A stretch of 38,454 bases of DNA, taken from positions 1 to 38,454 of the forward strand of contig CATABD010000017.1 of the NCBI GenBank assembly GCA_949494735.1, read 5' to 3'. The notes under the pieces were generated by a model. That model was not told where the DNA came from. It searched no databases and saw nothing but the letters and a program-made list of their open reading frames with translations. The translations under genes and the position numbers were made by a program. The stretch is from an uncultured Oscillospiraceae bacterium. GTDB lineage: Bacteria > Bacillota > Clostridia > Oscillospirales > Oscillospiraceae. This document shows positions 31,570-38,454 of the stretch, piece after piece (position 1 is the first letter of the stretch; the number at the start of each line of letters is the position of its first letter).

Positions 31570-32682
31570 ATGAAAATGAAAAAGTGGATCGCCCTGCTGC
31601 TGGCCTGTGTGATGGCGCTGAGCCTCATGGCCTGCACCGGCGGACAAGAGCCCGACCCCACCAAGGAGCCCGACCAGCCCAGCGCCCCTGCGGAGAGCAC
31701 TCCCGCCGAGTCCCAGCCCGCCGGCGACACCGAGAAGAAGCCGGAGGACTACTCCGGCAAGCTGACCATCTACTCCCCCCACGACAGCGATCCCCTGAAC
31801 GCTGGCGTCAAAATGTTTGAGGACAAGTATCCCAACGTCCAGGTGGACGTGGTGGCCGACGGCACCGGCAACCTACTCAACCGCATCGCCGCCGAGTCCG
31901 CCTCCCCCATGGCCGACGTGCTCTGGGGCGGCGGCGCCGACTCCCTGGCCGCATACAAGGAGTATTTCCAGCCCTACAAGCCCTCCTGCATCGACCTGCT
32001 GGACTCCAGCCTGTATGATCCCGAGTACCTGTGGATCGGCGAGTCCCCCCTGCCCATGGTGTTCCTGATTAACACCGACCTGGTGGCCGAGGCCGACTTC
32101 CCCCAGACCTGGAAGGACCTGGCCGATCCCAAGTGGGAGGGCAAGATCGCCTTTGCCGACCCCGCCTCCTCCGGCTCCGCCTTCACCCAGCTGTGCACCA
32201 TCCTGATGGACTACGGCAAAACCGACGACGATTACGCCGGGGGCTGGGAGCTGGTGCAGAGCATGATTAAGAACTTGGTCATCCAGTCCGGCTCCTCCGG
32301 CGCCCACAAGAACGTGGACTCCGGCGAGTACCCCATCGGCATCACCCTGGAGAAGGCCGCCGTGCAGTATGACACCAGCGACGCCGGCCACCTGAAGATC
32401 GTCTACCCCACCGATGGTACCTCTGCAGTACCCGACGGCGTGGCCATCGTCAAGGACTGCCCCAACCAGGAGCTGGCTGAACTGTTCGTGGAGTTCGTTT
32501 TGTCCGCCGAGTGCCAGACCGCCCAGAACAAGGACTTCGGCCGCCGTCCCATCCGCAGCGATGTCACCCCCGAGGGCCTGCTGGCCCTGAGCGACTTCGC
32601 CATCATGACCTATAACTTCGACTACGCCGCCGCCAACAAGGCCGCCATCGTGGAGAAGTGGCAGGACACCCTGGTGGGCTGA
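31570..32682 (+). CDS. ABC transporter substrate-binding lipoprotein, Fe3+/organophosphate (AfuA-like) type
   Basis: 370 aa. Signal peptide with lipobox LSLMAC, then a Thr/Pro/Glu-rich linker, then a family binding fold ('GKLTIYSPHDSDPLNAGVKMFEDKYPNVQVDVVADGTGNLLNRIAAE', 'DVLWGGGADSL', 'DPASSGSAF', 'SGEYPIGITLEKA'). Iron-binding FbpA proteins carry a Tyr-Tyr dyad where this protein has 'GITLEKAAVQY', so ferric iron is unlikely; related AfuA and phosphonate-type proteins bind phosphorylated sugars or 2-aminoethylphosphonate. ATG 31570 is preferred to 31561 because GGAGGA ends 9 nt before it. Confidence 0.88.
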   Translation: MKMKKWIALLLACVMALSLMACTGGQEPDPTKEPDQPSAPAESTPAESQPAGDTEKKPEDYSGKLTIYSPHDSDPLNAGVKMFEDKYPNVQVDVVADGTGNLLNRIAAESASPMADVLWGGGADSLAAYKEYFQPYKPSCIDLLDSSLYDPEYLWIGESPLPMVFLINTDLVAEADFPQTWKDLADPKWEGKIAFADPASSGSAFTQLCTILMDYGKTDDDYAGGWELVQSMIKNLVIQSGSSGAHKNVDSGEYPIGITLEKAAVQYDTSDAGHLKIVYPTDGTSAVPDGVAIVKDCPNQELAELFVEFVLSAECQTAQNKDFGRRPIRSDVTPEGLLALSDFAIMTYNFDYAAANKAAIVEKWQDTLVG

Positions 32683-32716
32683 TCTCCCCTTCACAACACC
32701 CTTAACGTGCTTTTAC

Positions 32717-32748
32717 GAGGGCGCCCCGACTGACCTCGGGGCGCCCTC
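32717..32748 (+). terminator. Intra-operon hairpin between the binding protein and ATPase genes
   Basis: Perfect 13-bp stem GAGGGCGCCCCGA (32717-32729) / TCGGGGCGCCCTC (32736-32748) with a 6-nt loop and only a weak T-tract. It probably limits read-through so that the binding protein is made in excess. Confidence 0.65.
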
Positions 32749-32779
32749 CAGTTATTCAAAAGAGGAGGAGCTAACATCT

Positions 32780-33856
32780 ATGAGCCACGCTGTTATCATT
32801 AAAAATGCCGTGAAGAAGTACGGTGACTTCACCGCCGTCAACGGCATCAGCCTGAACATCGAGCAGGGGGAGTTTTTCACCCTGCTTGGTCCCTCCGGCT
32901 GCGGGAAAACCACCCTGCTGCGCATGATCGCCGGCTTCAACACGGTGGACGGGGGCGAGATCTGCTTTGACGAGCAGGTCATCAACACCCTGCCCGCCCA
33001 CAAGCGGGACATCGGCATGGTGTTCCAGAATTACGCCATCTTCCCCCACCTGAACGTGGCGGACAACGTGGCCTACGGCCTGAAGGCCCGGAAGGTGCCC
33101 AAGGAACAGATCATCCCCCGGGTGGATGAGGCGCTGAAAATGGTGCAGATAGACCAGCTCAAAGCCCGGCAGCCCAACGAGCTGTCGGGCGGCCAGCAGC
33201 AGCGTGTGGCCCTGGCCCGCGCCTTCGTCATCGAGCCGGGGGTGCTGCTGATGGACGAGCCCCTGTCCAATCTGGACGCCAAGCTCCGGGTACAGATGCG
33301 CACCACCATCAAGAAGCTCCAGCGCCGGCTGGGCATTACCACCGTCTACGTCACCCACGACCAGGAGGAGGCTCTGGCCATTTCCGACCGCATCGCGGTC
33401 ATGAACCAGGGGAATATCATGCAGATTGGCAAGCCGGAGGAGATCTACCGCAAGCCCGCCAATCCCTTTGTAGCCAATTTCATCGGCGTGTCCAATTTCA
33501 TCGACTGCGCCGTGGACGGACAGGATCCCGCAGCCGCCACCGTCAAGCTCCACGACGGACACAGCTTCCAGATGCCCCTGCGCAAGCCCTACAGCGGCGA
33601 GGTTATCCTGTCCGCCCGTCCCGAGCAGCTGTTTTTCAGTGAGCAGGGCATACCCGGCAAGATAAATATGTCCACTTTCCTGGGCGACTTCATCCAATAT
33701 GAGGTGGAGCTGACCACCGGCCAGGTGCTGGAGCTCAACGAGTACACCAAGGACGTGGACAGCGCGAAACCGGACGGCGAGGAGGTACATCTCAGCTTCA
33801 ATCCCAAGCAGGTCAGCCTCTATCGGAAGGACACCGAGGAGGTGCTCTCATGCTGA
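32780..33856 (+). CDS. ABC transporter ATP-binding protein (FbpC/PotA-like)
   Basis: 358 aa. Walker A GPSGCGKTT (37-45), signature LSGGQQQR (135-142), Walker B LLMDEP (156-161), 'YVTHDQEEAL' and a C-terminal TOBE region from about 235 ('VILSARPEQLFFSEQG'). It matches ATPases that serve Fe3+, putrescine, 2-aminoethylphosphonate or sugar-phosphate importers. ATG 32780 follows AGGAGGAG. It overlaps the fused permease gene by 7 nt. Confidence 0.94.
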   Translation: MSHAVIIKNAVKKYGDFTAVNGISLNIEQGEFFTLLGPSGCGKTTLLRMIAGFNTVDGGEICFDEQVINTLPAHKRDIGMVFQNYAIFPHLNVADNVAYGLKARKVPKEQIIPRVDEALKMVQIDQLKARQPNELSGGQQQRVALARAFVIEPGVLLMDEPLSNLDAKLRVQMRTTIKKLQRRLGITTVYVTHDQEEALAISDRIAVMNQGNIMQIGKPEEIYRKPANPFVANFIGVSNFIDCAVDGQDPAAATVKLHDGHSFQMPLRKPYSGEVILSARPEQLFFSEQGIPGKINMSTFLGDFIQYEVELTTGQVLELNEYTKDVDSAKPDGEEVHLSFNPKQVSLYRKDTEEVLSC

Positions 33857-35547
33857 AGGGCAAAAACGGCCAGCCCTTTTACAAGGACTTCTGGTTCTGG
33901 GTGAAGATTCTGATTTTTACTGTGTTTCTGCTGTTCCTGGTCTATCCCTTCTCCACCCTGGTCATCAACAGCTTTTTCTCCGGCAAGGAGGAGGGCTTCA
34001 CCTTTTACAATTTTAACCGCTTCTTCTCCAAAAAATATTACTACCAGGCCCTGGGCAACAGCCTAAAGGTCAGCCTGGTGCCCACCGTCACCAGCATCCT
34101 CATCGGCGTGCCTATGGCCTACCTGATGACCCGCTTTAACATCGCGGGCAAGACCTTCTGGCATGTCATCATCATCCTCTCCCTCATGTGCCCGCCCTTT
34201 CTGGGCGCGTACAGCTGGATCATCCTGTTCGGCAACGCCGGCGTGGTCACCCAGTGGCTGACTAACCTGCTGGGCTTCCAGATGCCCAGCATCTACGGCA
34301 TGGGGGGCATCTGCGCGGTGTTCACCCTGAAGCTGTTCCCCTATGTCTACCTCTACGTGTCCGGCGCCATGGGCTCCATCGACCGCTCAGTGGAAGAGTG
34401 CGCGGAGAACCTGGGCTCAGGCAAGCTGCGCCGCCTGCTCACCGTCACCATCCCCGTGGTCATGCCCTCTATCGCCGCAGGCGCGCTGATGGTGTTTATG
34501 ACCGCCCTGGCCGATTTCGGCACCCCGGGCATTCTGGCCGGCGGTGACTTCCGTACCCTGCCGGTGCTCATCTTCAACGAATACCTCAGCGAGACCGGCG
34601 GAAACGCCAACCTGGCCAGCGCCATCTCCATGATTATCGTGGTCATCTCCCTGGTGATCCTGTTCCTCCAGAAGTGGTGGGTGGCCAGGAAAAACTACAC
34701 CATGTCTGCCCTGCGTCCCCCGGAGATTGCCCAGTACCACGGCTGGAAACGGTTCCTCGTGACCCTGCCGGTGGCTGTGGTCAGCCTGGTATCCTTCCTG
34801 CCCCAGGTCATCGTCATCTTCTGCTCCTTTGTCAAGACCAACTACTCCAACTTTGTCTTTTCCGAGGGCTTCACCCTGGAGCACTACATGGAGTTGGGCC
34901 GCAGCCTGGCCACCAACATCCGCAACTCCTTCGTGTTCTCCACCGTGGCCATCCTCTTCATCCTGGCGCTGGGCATACTCATGTCCTATGTCATCGTCCG
35001 CCGCCGCGGCAGGACCGGCGGCGCGCTGGACATGCTGATGATGGCCCCCTATGTCATTCCCGGCTCGGTGCTGGGCCTTTGTTACATTGTGGCCTTCAAC
35101 AACCTGGGCAAAACCGCCGACGGCACCGTCATCAAGCTCACCGGCACCGCCTCCATCATCATCATCGCCATGATTATCCGCAAGCTGCCCTATACCGTCC
35201 GCTCTGGCAGCGCGTTCCTCATGCAGATGGACCCCAGCGTGGAGGAGGCGTCCATCAACTTGGGCGTATCCCCCATGAAAACCTTCGTAAAGGTCACCGC
35301 GCGGCTGATGCTGCCCGGCGTGCTGTCCGGCGCCATCATTAGCTGGGTCACCTGCATCAACGAGCTGTCCACCTCCATCATGCTGTACACCGGCAAGACA
35401 GCCACCATGACCATCGCCAGCTACACCAACATCGTGCGCAACTCGGTGGGCACGGCGGCGGCCCTGGCCTCCATCCTCACGGTCACCAGTGGCATCCTGC
35501 TCATCGTGGTATTCAAGGCCAGCAAGGGGAAGGTATCCATCGTATGA
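33850..35547 (+). CDS. Fused double-domain ABC permease (FbpB/AfuB-like)
   Basis: 565 aa, about twelve spans in two permease domains. Each has an EAA-type loop: 'EECAENLGSGKLRRLLTVTIPVVMPS' (about 182-207) and 'EEASINLGVSPMKTFVKVTARLMLPG' (about 469-494). The gene fuses the two halves, as usual for Fe3+-type importers. It overlaps the ATPase gene by 7 nt and the HAD gene by four bases, so all are translationally coupled. Confidence 0.95.
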   Translation: MLKGKNGQPFYKDFWFWVKILIFTVFLLFLVYPFSTLVINSFFSGKEEGFTFYNFNRFFSKKYYYQALGNSLKVSLVPTVTSILIGVPMAYLMTRFNIAGKTFWHVIIILSLMCPPFLGAYSWIILFGNAGVVTQWLTNLLGFQMPSIYGMGGICAVFTLKLFPYVYLYVSGAMGSIDRSVEECAENLGSGKLRRLLTVTIPVVMPSIAAGALMVFMTALADFGTPGILAGGDFRTLPVLIFNEYLSETGGNANLASAISMIIVVISLVILFLQKWWVARKNYTMSALRPPEIAQYHGWKRFLVTLPVAVVSLVSFLPQVIVIFCSFVKTNYSNFVFSEGFTLEHYMELGRSLATNIRNSFVFSTVAILFILALGILMSYVIVRRRGRTGGALDMLMMAPYVIPGSVLGLCYIVAFNNLGKTADGTVIKLTGTASIIIIAMIIRKLPYTVRSGSAFLMQMDPSVEEASINLGVSPMKTFVKVTARLMLPGVLSGAIISWVTCINELSTSIMLYTGKTATMTIASYTNIVRNSVGTAAALASILTVTSGILLIVVFKASKGKVSIV

Positions 35548-36161
35548 TCAAAAACATTGTATTTGACATGGGCGGCGTGCTCATCAACTTTGACGCCCAG
35601 CGCTATACCGCCCGCTTCGTCCCCGATCCGGCGGACTATGAGCTCATCCGCCGGGAGCTGTTCCGCTCGGTGGAGTGGATCAGCATGGACCGGGGCTCCA
35701 TCACCGACGGGGAAGCGGTGGCGTCTGTCTGCCGCCGCCTGCCCCAGCGGCTGCACCAGGCGGTGCGGGATATCCTGGACAACTGGCACCGGGACATCCC
35801 GCCGCTGGACGGGGTGTACGCCCTGGTGGAGGAGCTCAAGGGCAAGGGGTATGGCATCTATCTGCTGTCCAACACCTGCTCCCGGTTCCACAGCTTCCGG
35901 GAAAACATCCCAGCCCTGCGCTTTTTCGACGGGGAGTTCATCTCCGCCGACTGCCACCTGGTCAAGCCGGAGCCGGGGATCTACCTTCGGTTCCTGGAGC
36001 AGTTCCGCCTGCGGCCCGAGGAGTGCGTCTTTATCGACGACGTGCCCCTCAACATCGAGGCCGCCATCCGCTGCGGCTTTTCCGGCATCGTCTATCACAA
36101 CGACCCCGCCCGGCTGCGGCGGGAGCTGCGGGAGCTGGGCGTGGAGGCGGACAATCTGTAA
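35544..36161 (+). CDS. HAD-IA family phosphatase, YihX-like
   Basis: 205 aa, cytoplasmic. HAD motifs: I with D8 in 'VFDMGGVL', II with S109 ('LLSNTC'), III with K141 ('VKPEPGIY') and IV 'FIDD' (D165, D166). In motif I the second Asp is Gly (DMG), as in the YihX alpha-D-glucose-1-phosphate phosphatase group, which remains active. Its start overlaps the permease stop by four bases (ATGA), so it belongs to the operon. It may dephosphorylate the imported compound. Confidence 0.9.
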   Translation: MIKNIVFDMGGVLINFDAQRYTARFVPDPADYELIRRELFRSVEWISMDRGSITDGEAVASVCRRLPQRLHQAVRDILDNWHRDIPPLDGVYALVEELKGKGYGIYLLSNTCSRFHSFRENIPALRFFDGEFISADCHLVKPEPGIYLRFLEQFRLRPEECVFIDDVPLNIEAAIRCGFSGIVYHNDPARLRRELRELGVEADNL

Positions 36162-36173
36162 ACCCGCGCCGCT

Positions 36174-36204
36174 GGGAGGGCCGCGAAAGCGGCCCTCCCC
36201 TTTT
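36174..36204 (+). terminator. Intrinsic terminator of the ABC/HAD operon
   Basis: GGGAGGGCCGC-GAAA-GCGGCCCTCCC (36174-36199), an 11-bp stem with a GNRA-type loop, followed by CTTTT. Confidence 0.9.
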
Positions 36205-36221
36205 CCCTGCGGGGATATCCA

Positions 36222-36379
36222 AGGCTTGTTTGAATCCTGCGGCTATCCCCAACCGGCGGCCCTCTCCCCTCCATGCGGATTTGGCCCGGCGGGAAAGGCG
36301 CAAGGTATCTCCGCATCAAACCGGCTTGTCCGGCGAAAAGGCTGCCGCTGGACCCATCGTCCATTTTCAAACGGCGCCT
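36222..36379 (-). repeat. MITE-like palindromic repeat, copy B (inverted)
   Basis: 158 bp. Its reverse complement runs colinear with copy A (24960-25122), starting AGGCGCCGTTTGAAAAT and ending TTCAAACAAGCCT with a shared core (CCAGCGGC..TTTTCGCCGGACAAGCCGGTTT). It lies between the HAD operon terminator and the promoter of the next gene. Confidence 0.75.
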
Positions 36380-36432
36380 AAACTTTTAACGAAACCTTCC
36401 AAAAAACTTAATCCTTCCCGGGCAAAAACGCC

Positions 36433-36461
36433 TTGCAAAACATGGGTACGCATGGTATCAT
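36433..36461 (+). promoter_or_regulatory. Promoter of the DUF2752 gene
   Basis: TTGCAA (36433-36438), 17-bp spacer, TATCAT (36456-36461), 51 bp before the ATG at 36513. Confidence 0.65.
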
Positions 36462-36512
36462 CAAAACCATCACGGGACCGTCCGCAGCGGCCGGAGCCTT
36501 GGGAGGGCGCTT

Positions 36513-36911
36513 ATGAACCGAAGAGACGTCTCCGCCCTGGCCGGGATTGCCCTGCTCTATCTCCTGATAGAGTCCCTGGGGGTCACCTGCCCCATCCGCT
36601 TCCTCACGGGAATCTCCTGCGCGGGCTGCGGCATGAGCCGGGCCTGGCTATCCCTGCTTCGGCTGGATTTTGCGGGCGCGCTCCGCTTCCACCCCCTGTT
36701 CTGGCTGCCCATCCCGGCCGCAGCCCTGCTGCTGTTGCGCCCCAGGCTGCCGAAGCGGGTCTTTACGGTCGGGCTCGCCCTGTGTGGGGCGCTGTTCCTC
36801 CTTGTTTATCTCATCCGCCTGGGCCTGCCCGGGGAAATCGTAGTCTTTGCCCCCCAAGAGGGGTTGATCTGGCGGCTGCTCCCCGGCCCCATAGGGAAGC
36901 TGCATCCATAA
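36513..36911 (+). CDS. DUF2752 domain membrane protein
   Basis: 132 aa with about three membrane spans. The 'CPIRFLTGISCAGCGMSRAWLSLL' segment (about 26-49) is the DUF2752 signature, with paired cysteines next to an Arg. Function unknown. ATG 36513 follows GGGAGGG. It is transcribed from the promoter at 36433 and is followed by copy C of the repeat. Confidence 0.88.
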   Translation: MNRRDVSALAGIALLYLLIESLGVTCPIRFLTGISCAGCGMSRAWLSLLRLDFAGALRFHPLFWLPIPAAALLLLRPRLPKRVFTVGLALCGALFLLVYLIRLGLPGEIVVFAPQEGLIWRLLPGPIGKLHP

Positions 36912-37019
36912 GCGCTGCCTACCTGAAGTGCAAAGCGGGCCGCAAACGCGGCTTTCTACGGCGGGATCCGCCGCAGGTTTTAAAGGACGCAACACTTCCT
37001 TTGAGACGCTTTCACTATA

Positions 37020-37183
37020 AGAGGGCTGTTTTATATCTCGAAGAATGCCAGTTGGCGAGGGATTCTCCCGCTAGGCGAGGCGGGATTTCGCAGGAATCAT
37101 TGTGCTTATTTTAAGAAACCCCAACGAAACATGGCGGGAAATGACCCGCCAGATGGCGTTTTGAGAGCATTTAAACAGGCTCT
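37020..37183 (+). repeat. MITE-like palindromic repeat, copy C
   Basis: 164 bp with terminal inverted repeats AGAGGGCTGTTTTATAT (37020-37036) and AGCATTTAAACAGGCTCT (ending 37183). The core aligns with copy A (GCCAGTTGGCGAGGGATT..CGC..GGCGAGGCGGGATTTCGCAGGAAT..TTGTG..TTATTTTAAG). It fills most of the 321-bp gap between the DUF2752 and DUF4234 genes; nothing else was seen in that gap. Confidence 0.72.
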
Positions 37184-37232
37184 AAGAGGCTGTAAGCTTC
37201 TAAAATCTATCCAGAGAGAAGGGAACTACTCT

Positions 37233-38417
37233 ATGAAGTGTTGGAAATGTGGAAACGAAACCGTCCCGGGCGCGCGGTTCTGCAATGTGTGCGGTGCGGA
37301 CCTGTCCCAGGCGCCCCAGGGGCAGCCAGGCGCTCCCACCCCGCCGCCCCCGCCTTCCGGCCCCCAGGAACCATGGAACACCAACCCCAGCGGGAATGAG
37401 ATGATCCTGAAGGTCTTTGCCGCCGTGTGCGCCGTGCTCTACGGGGTGTTTGCCGTCCGGCACGTATTCAGCGTCCTGGGCGGCGTGCTGAACCTCTTTC
37501 GGTTCCATTTCAGCATCCTCTCGCCAATCTATTTGGTCCTCAACGGGCTCACCGCCGCCCTGTGCGCGTGGATGGTCATTGTATCCATCATGTTCGTCAT
37601 GCGCCGCACCCCCCAGAATACCGACGGGCTGCTCCTGCTCCTGGCCGGCGGCGGGGTGGGCGTCATCGCGGTGCGCCTGCTCAGCACGCTGCTCACCGCC
37701 CTGTTCAACTCCTACGCTTTCCTGGGTGCGCTGAAGAGCTTCTTCCTGTGGATTCTGGGCGCCGCGGCGGCGGTGGCCGGCGTGTATGCCATCCTCCGCC
37801 TCCTGCTGGGGGAGAACCCCCTGGCAGGCAAGGATAGGGATGTCCTGGCCCAGGAGGTGCGCGACACCGTAAACAGCCTCACCCAGACCGCCGGCGAGGC
37901 CGCCCAGGGCGCCAAGGCCAGCTGGGACGCCCAGCAGCAGGCCAAGCGGGAGCAGCAAAACGCCCAATACCAGGCCGCCCCCGGCCAGCCCGCGCCCCCG
38001 CCCATGGGTTACGCCCCCTACCGCCTCAAGGCGGACCGCAGCCTGATTGCCTACATCCTGCTCAACCTCATCACCTGCGGCATCTACGGCTGGTATTTCC
38101 TCTACGCCCTGGCCCGCGACGTGAACGTTGTGTGCGCCGGGGACGGCAAGAGCACCCCCGGCCTGCTCAAGCTGCTCCTGCTCAGCTTCATTACCTGCGG
38201 CATTTACAGCTTCTTCTGGTACTACAGCCTGGGCAACCGTCTGGCGGCCAACGCCCCCCGGTACGGCCTGAATTTCCAGGAGAACGGCACCACCGTCCTG
38301 CTGTGGCTGGTGCTGGGCTCCATGCTGTGCGGCATCGGCCCCTTCATCGCCATGCACATCATCATCAGGAACACCAACGACCTGTGCGGCGCATACAACT
38401 ACCAGCACGGCATTTGA
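37233..38417 (+). CDS. Zinc-ribbon / DUF4234 membrane protein
   Basis: 394 aa. An N-terminal zinc ribbon C-x2-C-x11-C-x2-C ('MKCWKCGNETVPGARFCNVCGADL', 1-24) and a Pro/Gln/Gly linker precede a first membrane block (about 57-210). A charged, Gln-rich stretch (about 220-265) leads to a C-terminal DUF4234 domain (about 270-390) with 'LNLITCGIYGWYFLYALARDVN' and 'LLSFITCGIYSFFWYYSLGNRL'. Function unknown; the zinc ribbon suggests protein or nucleic-acid contacts. ATG 37233 follows AGAGAAGGG; copy C of the repeat lies just upstream. Confidence 0.88.
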   Translation: MKCWKCGNETVPGARFCNVCGADLSQAPQGQPGAPTPPPPPSGPQEPWNTNPSGNEMILKVFAAVCAVLYGVFAVRHVFSVLGGVLNLFRFHFSILSPIYLVLNGLTAALCAWMVIVSIMFVMRRTPQNTDGLLLLLAGGGVGVIAVRLLSTLLTALFNSYAFLGALKSFFLWILGAAAAVAGVYAILRLLLGENPLAGKDRDVLAQEVRDTVNSLTQTAGEAAQGAKASWDAQQQAKREQQNAQYQAAPGQPAPPPMGYAPYRLKADRSLIAYILLNLITCGIYGWYFLYALARDVNVVCAGDGKSTPGLLKLLLLSFITCGIYSFFWYYSLGNRLAANAPRYGLNFQENGTTVLLWLVLGSMLCGIGPFIAMHIIIRNTNDLCGAYNYQHGI

Positions 38418-38434
38418 TCCCAACGGCATAGGGC

Positions 38435-38454
38435 CGGGCCCCTCTCGGGGCCCG
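38435..38454 (+). terminator. Terminator hairpin at the window edge
   Basis: CGGGCCCC-TCTC-GGGGCCCG forms an 8-bp stem 18 bp after the DUF4234 stop. The window ends at the last stem base, so a T-tract cannot be seen. Confidence 0.6.

Overview
The window looks like part of the chromosome of a high-GC, gut-type member of the Oscillospiraceae (Flavonifractor / Pseudoflavonifractor / Lawsonibacter-like). This is inferred from Gram-positive Shine-Dalgarno sites, lipoproteins with Bacillota-type lipoboxes, ECF folate uptake under a THF riboswitch, YteP/YtcP-type oligosaccharide permeases, UgpC/MsmK-type ATPases and very GC-rich codon use. No species can be named from the sequence alone.

Layout. 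1-79 is the C-terminal tail of an unidentified gene whose stop codon lies in the loop of its terminator. 239-329 (-) is tRNA-Ser(GGA). 411-2745 (-) holds an AGCS amino-acid:cation symporter and a FolT-type folate ECF S component behind a THF riboswitch. 2915-6795 carries a CmpB-type membrane protein (+), a MATE exporter (-) and an AEC-family carrier (+). A parS-like 16-bp palindrome follows at 6802-6817.

6877-26001 is a pectin/galacturonate utilisation locus. One minus-strand operon (24672 to 13724) encodes a small membrane protein, two sugar ABC permeases, a large lipoprotein binding protein, two small 4-TM proteins, an ATPase, two more small membrane proteins, a GH28 polygalacturonase and a GH105 unsaturated uronyl hydrolase. 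A second minus-strand operon (12808 to 6877) encodes another ATPase, KduI, a KduD-like dehydrogenase, an esterase, a sugar isomerase/epimerase and a GH4 glycosidase. A plus-strand AraC regulator (12961) sits between them and a plus-strand CE8 pectinesterase (25144) at the far edge. None of the carbohydrate-active enzymes has a signal peptide. The scheme is therefore import of (methylated or acetylated) oligogalacturonides followed by cytoplasmic de-esterification, trimming, unsaturated-uronate release and isomerisation/reduction to 2-keto-3-deoxygluconate. KDG kinase, KDPG aldolase and any pectate lyase are not in the window.

26146-28018 (-) holds a small Cys-rich protein and a malic enzyme, separated by an odd 240-bp interval: a 59-bp exact duplication of the malic-enzyme gene end enclosing a run of stem-loops. 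28111-31163 (-) is a two-component system. Divergent from it, 31570-36161 (+) encodes a binding-protein ABC importer of the Fe3+/organophosphate type with a fused double permease and a YihX-like HAD phosphatase, probably an organophosphate or sugar-phosphate uptake module. 36513-38417 holds a DUF2752 protein and a zinc-ribbon/DUF4234 membrane protein.

Three copies of a ~160-bp palindromic repeat with ~17-bp terminal inverted repeats (24960-25122, 36222-36379, 37020-37183) form an apparent MITE-like family. The least described parts are this repeat family, the hairpin array at 26686-26821, and the cassette of small 4-TM proteins built into the pectin transporter operon.
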